DNA from: Candidatus Onthovicinus excrementipullorum
GTDB lineage: Bacteria > Bacillota > Clostridia > Oscillospirales > Acutalibacteraceae
NCBI GenBank assembly: GCA_018712345.1
Contig: DVHG01000008.1
Location: 148,731 to 212,730 of the forward strand
Direction of reading: 5' to 3'
DNA: 64,000 nucleotides
In this document: positions 59,970 to 64,000 of the stretch, one piece after another
How positions within the stretch are numbered: position 1 is the stretch's first letter
Layout: each line of letters opens with the position of its first letter
Made by a program: the position numbers and the translations under genes
Notes under the pieces: generated by a model
What the model was told of the DNA's origin: nothing
The model's database searches: none
The model's input: only the letters and a program-made list of their open reading frames with translations

Positions 59970-60322
59970 TTTCCGTTCTTCTTTTCCTCCCGCGCCTGCT
60001 CCTGTGCAAAGAAACGCGCCAGGTCCAGCAGGCGTTTTTTATTTTCATTGTTCAGGCCCCGCGATTCATCATACATGGCATAGGTAAAATCGTCAAAGGT
60101 AATTTCCGGCGCGCGCCGCTCTCCGGCAGTAGGATCGGCATCGGCCAAAAAGTCAATCGTGACACCGAAGTAATCCGCGATCTTTTTCAAATTCTCCACG
60201 CTGGGCACGGATTTTCCGTTTTTCCAGTCGCTCAGCGTACTCTGTGCTACGCCCGTCTCCTTATGCACCCGATAGGGCGTGACCCTGTGCTCCCGGAGCA
60301 GACGTGCGAAGTTCTGATACAT
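59966..60322 (-). CDS. XRE-family repressor, ImmR-like
   Basis: A protein of 118 residues. Residues about 5-60 form a lambda-Cro-like helix-turn-helix (KETGVAQSTLSDWKNGKSVP, NLKKIADYFGVTIDFLAD); the rest is charged. Coupled to the ImmA-type gene, and divergent from the zinc-finger/endolysin unit whose promoter carries palindromes. The pair is typical of phage or integrative-element immunity regions. Confidence 0.88.
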   Translation of the reverse strand: MYQNFARLLREHRVTPYRVHKETGVAQSTLSDWKNGKSVPSVENLKKIADYFGVTIDFLADADPTAGERRAPEITFDDFTYAMYDESRGLNNENKKRLLDLARFFAQEQAREEKKNGK

Positions 60323-60376
60323 AAGACGGCCCCTCCATCCCGATTCAGGACATTACACGAAACTTTGCGCTACCTC

Positions 60377-60459
60377 TTGACATGCTACGGATTTTGTAGT
60401 ATTGTAAAAATATAGCAACGAATTTCGTTGTAATCCCCGAATACTTCTGATTTCAGAAG
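60377..60459 (+). promoter_or_regulatory. Promoter with palindromic operator
   Basis: TTGACA (60377-60382), a 17-base spacer and TATTGT (60400-60405) face right. CAACGAA-T-TTCGTTG (60416-60430) covers the start site, and CTTCTGA/TCAGAAG (60444-60459) follows. The first is a good candidate site for the XRE repressor. Confidence 0.55.
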
Positions 60460-60581
60460 CATTGTATCACAGCCCCGGCACAAAATCAATACCAAACAGA
60501 ATCGTGTTATTATCATACACCGCACGGAGGCCTTTGTCCATAGCCTCCCTGTAAAAGCGGACATAAAAGGGAGGTTTTATC

Positions 60582-61022
60582 GTGAAAAAACGTTCTTTTG
60601 ATCTCTGTCAAAGCCGGCTGTACGGCGTGCCTGCCACCGTACAGCCGGCCGTTCCAACCGGGAAATGCGATTTGTGTGGGCTGACCTTCAGCCGAGACAG
60701 ACTGCACCGGATCGGTCGGCTGATCCTCTGCCCGTCCTGTGAGGAGGTATACTGTGACGCCTGTTACCCGCTCTTTTCAAATGATTTTATTGAGCAGAGC
60801 GGCTCCAGCTTTTACACCGGCTGGTTTGAGGGGCTAGATCCGGCGGAACAGCTCGATTGCCTGCGCACGGCATATCAAAAAAAGTACCGCACCTCTACCC
60901 GAGCCGTCCGGGCAGACATGCGCGCGCAGCGGCGGGAGTTCTGTTCCTCCCACGTCAACGAGGATTGGCCCGCCTATGTGGCACACCGTTTGAATGCGGC
61001 ATATCATAATATATTGAATTGA
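60582..61022 (+). CDS. Zinc-ribbon protein of unknown function
   Basis: A protein of 146 residues with paired cysteines, CDLCG (near residue 29), CPSC (near 50) and CDAC (near 59), likely a zinc-binding module, followed by a helical, basic C-terminus. I do not recognise the family. The GTG start follows AGGGAGG. It overlaps the longer reading of the endolysin frame and probably shares its transcript, driven by the operator-bearing promoter. Confidence 0.5.
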   Translation: MKKRSFDLCQSRLYGVPATVQPAVPTGKCDLCGLTFSRDRLHRIGRLILCPSCEEVYCDACYPLFSNDFIEQSGSSFYTGWFEGLDPAEQLDCLRTAYQKKYRTSTRAVRADMRAQRREFCSSHVNEDWPAYVAHRLNAAYHNILN

Positions 61023-61045
61023 TTGAAAGAGAAAGAGGGATTCAC

Positions 61046-62167
61046 ATGAGCGAAAGACAGGGCATCGATATTTCATACGCCCAGTCAAACGTGGACTGGG
61101 CAAAGGTAAAGGCGGCCGGGGTGGAATTTGCCATGGTCCGCTCCGGCTACGGGCGGGAGCTGAGCCAGAAAGACAGCATGTTTGAGAGCCACTATGCGGG
61201 CGCAAAGAGTGTCGGGATCCCCGTGGGGACCTACTGGTACTCCTACGCCAAGGATGTGGACGGGGCCAAAAAGGAGGCCGCTGCGTGCCTGGAGACAATC
61301 AAGGGCAAATCCTTTGAGTACCCGGTGGCATTTGACATTGAAGATGCCTCCCAGCGCGACCTCGGCCAGAAGACTATTACGGACATCGCCGTGGCGTTTC
61401 TGGAGGAGATCGAAAAGGCGGGCTACTATGCCGTGCTGTATTCGAGCCTGGACTGGCTGCGCAACCGCCTGGACTACGACCGGATCAAGCGGTTTGACCT
61501 CTGGTTGGCGCAGTGGCGCAGCGCCGGCGCCACGTACGAAAACCCAATCGGCCTGTGGCAGTACACGTCCAGCGGGAGCGTAGACGGGATTGCCGGCAGG
61601 GTGGACCGGGATATCGCCTACAGGGACTATGCGGCGATCATCCGGGAGGCGGGGCTCAACGGTCTGGGCGGCGGTGCGCCGGTGCTCCCGCAGGAGCCAA
61701 CCTACCCGGAGCCGACACGCCTGATCGCGAACTATACCACGGGCGACGATGTCAAGTGGGTACAGGAAAAGCTTCAGGGGCTCGGCTATTCGCTAGGCAG
61801 CTACGGTATTGACGGCAAGTACGGCGACACCTGTGAGGCGTCTGTCAAACAGCTGCAGCAAGATTATGCTCTGAGCATAGACGGTATTGTGGGTCCTGAC
61901 ACGCGCAAAGCCCTCAAGGGCCAGATCGCAAAGGCGGTAAACCCGTACCGCAAGCCGACGCAGAACATCTATCTGGGCGACTGGGGCGACGGAATCCGCT
62001 GGGTGCAGTACGAGCTCAAGCGCCGGGGGTACAACATCGGCAGCACGGGGATCGACGGCCAGTACGGCGCGAGCACCAAGGCGGCAGTGGAGCGCTTCCA
62101 GCGTGCGTCCGGGCTGTCGGTTGATGGCATCGTCGGACCGAAGACGAGGGAGGCGCTGGCATCGTAA
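61046..62167 (+). CDS. GH25 endolysin with two peptidoglycan-binding domains
   Basis: A muramidase of 373 residues. GH25 catalytic domain (about 1-195): QGIDISYAQSNVDWAKVKAA, VGIPVGTYWYSYA and the acidic YPVAFDIEDASQ. Two PG_binding_1 repeats follow at about 225-292 and 305-372 (VKWVQEKLQGLGYSLGSYGI; IRWVQYELKRRGYNIGSTGI). No signal peptide, so export needs a holin, as for phage endolysins. The ATG at 61046 follows AAGAGGGA. The next two genes encode holin-like proteins. Confidence 0.92.
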   Translation: MSERQGIDISYAQSNVDWAKVKAAGVEFAMVRSGYGRELSQKDSMFESHYAGAKSVGIPVGTYWYSYAKDVDGAKKEAAACLETIKGKSFEYPVAFDIEDASQRDLGQKTITDIAVAFLEEIEKAGYYAVLYSSLDWLRNRLDYDRIKRFDLWLAQWRSAGATYENPIGLWQYTSSGSVDGIAGRVDRDIAYRDYAAIIREAGLNGLGGGAPVLPQEPTYPEPTRLIANYTTGDDVKWVQEKLQGLGYSLGSYGIDGKYGDTCEASVKQLQQDYALSIDGIVGPDTRKALKGQIAKAVNPYRKPTQNIYLGDWGDGIRWVQYELKRRGYNIGSTGIDGQYGASTKAAVERFQRASGLSVDGIVGPKTREALAS

Positions 62168-62169
62168 GT

Positions 62170-62394
62170 ATGGGAACGGACGTCATTGTAGCGCTGCTGT
62201 CGATGATCGGCACGCTGATCGGAACGCTGGGGGGAATTCTGGCAGCCAGCCGGCTGACCAATCACCGGCTGGAACAGCTGGAAAAGAGGGTTAACAAGCA
62301 TAATCAGGTCGTTGAACGGACCTATCGTCTGGAAGAACAGATGAAGTCGGCAAATCACCGGATCACTGATCTGGAGGAACTGCACAAACCTTGA
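62170..62394 (+). CDS. Holin-like/XhlA-type small membrane protein
   Basis: A protein of 74 residues with one N-terminal helix (about 4-27, VIVALLSMIGTLIGTLGGIL) and a charged coiled-coil tail (NHRLEQLEKRVNKHNQVVER). This matches phage haemolysin/holin accessory proteins near endolysins. It starts 2 bases after the endolysin stop, so translation may be coupled. Confidence 0.75.
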   Translation: MGTDVIVALLSMIGTLIGTLGGILAASRLTNHRLEQLEKRVNKHNQVVERTYRLEEQMKSANHRITDLEELHKP

Positions 62395-62408
62395 AAGGAG
62401 GTGTTTGC

Positions 62409-62675
62409 ATGAAGATCAATTGGAAGGCAAGACTGAAAAGCGGCCCATTCTGGCTGGGGGTGATCTCCGCCGTGGTGGCGGCCGTGTTCACGATTATTCC
62501 GATGTGCGGAGTGGAGCTGAGTGTCACCGCAGAGCAGGTTATGCACGCGGCCACGCTGATCCTGATGATCCCGACCGCGCTGGGCGTCATCACGGACCCC
62601 ACCACCAAGGGCATGTCAGACAGTCAGATGGCACTGACGTATGAAAAACCGCGCTGTGACGGCGAGGAGAAATAA
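62409..62675 (+). CDS. Phage holin, phi LC3-like
   Basis: A protein of 88 residues with two transmembrane helices (about 13-33 and 44-62) around the motif KSGPFWLGVISAVV and a C-terminal DPTTKGMSDSQMAL-type tail, as in LC3-family holins. GAAAGGAGGTG lies before the ATG. Together with the previous genes it forms a complete lysis cassette. Confidence 0.85.
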   Translation: MKINWKARLKSGPFWLGVISAVVAAVFTIIPMCGVELSVTAEQVMHAATLILMIPTALGVITDPTTKGMSDSQMALTYEKPRCDGEEK

Positions 62676-62714
62676 GCGTATAAAAGAGGAGCCTCCTCTG
62701 CGCAACACAATAGG

Positions 62715-62753
62715 CCGGGATTTTCGTCTGGAAAATCCCGGTCTTTCCTTTTT
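62715..62753 (+). terminator. Terminator of the lysis cassette
   Basis: CCGGGATTTTC (62715-62725) and GAAAATCCCGG (62731-62741) pair, followed by TCTTTCCTTTTT. Confidence 0.82.
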
Positions 62754-62831
62754 GACAGCCACAGCATGTTCGGGGACACTCGCTGTACGGCGGCCAACGC
62801 GGCCGTAATCCAATCCGCTGGTAGGATCGTC

Positions 62832-64000
62832 GTTTTAATCCACGCTCCCCCTGCGGGGAGCGACGCTCCAAAAAAGCAGCGGAAAAATTGCTCGCTTTAT
62901 TTCAATCCACGCTCCCCCTGCGGGGAGCGACTCGACGACAACGAGCGTCTGATTGAGCGTTTCAAAATTATTTCAATCCACGCTCCCCCTGCGGGGAGCG
63001 ACTTTAATAATGAGTATTCATGGGAGACTTTACGATGATTTCAATCCACGCTCCCCCTGCGGGGAGCGACGCTCAATCAGGGCCGCTGGGAGGATGAGGT
63101 TCAATTTCAATCCACGCTCCCCCTGCGGGGAGCGACTGCTTCGTCCCTCAAATCGTTCACGTCGTCGACATTTCAATCCACGCTCCCCCTGCGGGGAGCG
63201 ACTTTAATAATGAGTATTCATGGGAGACTTTACGATGATTTCAATCCACGCTCCCCCTGCGGGGAGCGACCTCAATCGAATATCCGTCGCGCTGGTTTTC
63301 CGATATTTCAATCCACGCTCCCCCTGCGGGGAGCGACTGGGTTGGGTATCCGGTAGGATCGCGGCAACGAAAATTTCAATCCACGCTCCCCCTGCGGGGA
63401 GCGACCTTTCACCAAACAACTAATTTTTTGTAAAGCAACAATTTCAATCCACGCTCCCCCTGCGGGGAGCGACCTCGCCGTCTTTAGAAGGAGTGCGAAC
63501 CTCTATGTATATTTCAATCCACGCTCCCCCTGCGGGGAGCGACCGTATATGTGGTGTTGTGGAGTAAGCGCAATACCTCGATTTCAATCCACGCTCCCCC
63601 TGCGGGGAGCGACGCCACTTCCGTGCTTCCCGGGTACATATTTTGTTATTTCAATCCACGCTCCCCCTGCGGGGAGCGACTTTACACATGAGCCATGACC
63701 GGAACAGCATACCACCATTTCAATCCACGCTCCCCCTGCGGGGAGCGACTTGCTTTGTATCTCAGATTCAGTTCGGAGCGACAATTTCAATCCACGCTCC
63801 CCCTGCGGGGAGCGACGTATTTTTATTTGGACAATAATCGGATACTTAATATTTCAATCCACGCTCCCCCTGCGGGGAGCGACTTTTCCTACCGTGTTGA
63901 GTGCTAACTGCTTACAGCATTTCAATCCACGCTCCCCCTGCGGGGAGCGACTGATAAGTGCGTAGTACACAATATAACGAAATAACATTTCAATCCACGC
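62832..64000 (-). CRISPR. CRISPR array, type I-C-like repeats, 18 units to window edge
   Basis: Repeats of 33 bases begin at 62832, 62899, 62970, 63038, 63104, 63170, 63238, 63305, 63373, 63441, 63511, 63581, 63648, 63717, 63784, 63851, 63919 and 63987; the last is cut by the edge. On the minus strand they read GTCGCTCCCCGCAGGG, a stem-forming core, ending GTGGATTGAAAT, the form seen with type I-C. Spacers are 33-38 bases. The first repeat has GTTTTAATCC in place of ATTTCAATCC, so the left end is the old trailer. The leader and any cas genes should lie beyond the right edge. Spacers at 63003-63037 and 63203-63237 are identical. Confidence 0.97.

Noticed and set aside
62932..63103. Spacers at 62932-62969 and 63071-63103 share a 10-base complementary stretch (CTGATTGAGC/GCTCAATCAG)
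   Set aside because: Too short to claim a shared target; expected by chance among many spacers.
62766..63965. Frames rich in STLPLRGAT, SIHAPPAGSD and NPRSPCGERL
   Set aside because: They are translations of the CRISPR repeats, not proteins.

Overview
The window looks like the chromosome of a Gram-positive anaerobe of the Clostridia, probably near Oscillospiraceae/Ruminococcaceae. The signs are strong AGGAGG-type ribosome sites, frequent GTG/TTG starts, LytR-CpsA-Psr proteins, VanRS-like kinases, a nadABC operon, L-lactate dehydrogenase, MetNIQ, BirA with an HTH domain, xylAB, and a type I-C-like CRISPR array. Most of the window is GC-rich. By eye, about 5.25-6.3 kb and 12.6-27.7 kb are clearly AT-richer. 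No 16S or marker gene allows a species call.

Layout. 0-3.3 kb: end of a surface-polysaccharide operon (glycosyltransferase tail, CMP-ulosonate-type cytidylyltransferase, DRE-TIM aldolase fusion, HAD phosphatase). 3.2-7.2 kb: two bPH_2 membrane proteins, a MarR-GNAT fusion with its own operator, a methyltransferase. 7.3-12.3 kb: nadABC, hflX, tRNA-Thr and tRNA-Tyr. 12.6-27.4 kb: an AT-rich block with a Nudix protein, a kinase-like protein, a VanRS-like two-component system, a Dlt-like five-gene operon that carries an extra PLP decarboxylase, a decayed gene, and a second two-component system with small membrane proteins, including a 27-residue one. 27.8-34.2 kb: serine hydrolase, lysoplasmalogenase-like protein, GNAT, a possible SOS-controlled small membrane protein, an LCP protein and a NeuD/NahK-type fusion. 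34.5-41.7 kb: putative glycosidase, xylBA with a divergent AraC regulator, a FakA-like domain protein and an M48 protease. 42-47.1 kb: tRNA-Thr, ldh, rsmA, and a methionine ABC transporter operon preceded by a Met/Cys-rich leader peptide and an attenuator-like hairpin. 47.3-56 kb: a solitary 5S rRNA, birA, an MFS symporter, YitT, a Usp-like protein, a two-component system, hemW. 56.2-60.3 kb: DUF2812 protein, LCP protein, sugar acetyltransferase, XRE/ImmA pair. 60.4-62.7 kb: zinc-finger protein, GH25 endolysin and two holin-like proteins. 62.83 kb to the end: CRISPR array.

Most notable points. (1) The MetQ-type lipoprotein is circularly permuted: the segment that is normally C-terminal comes first after the lipobox, and the normally N-terminal segment follows. 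(2) The same operon starts with a strong promoter, a 40-codon leader peptide rich in Met and Cys, and a terminator-like hairpin, which suggests translation-coupled attenuation. (3) The Dlt-like operon (adenylating ligase, PLP fold-III decarboxylase, carrier protein, MBOAT, SGNH/DltD-like protein) suggests that a decarboxylated amino-acyl group, not plain D-alanine, may be attached to an envelope polymer. (4) An aldolase, phosphatase and CMP-transferase together may make an unusual CMP-activated keto-sugar acid. (5) The CRISPR array has two identical spacers, and no cas genes lie in the window.
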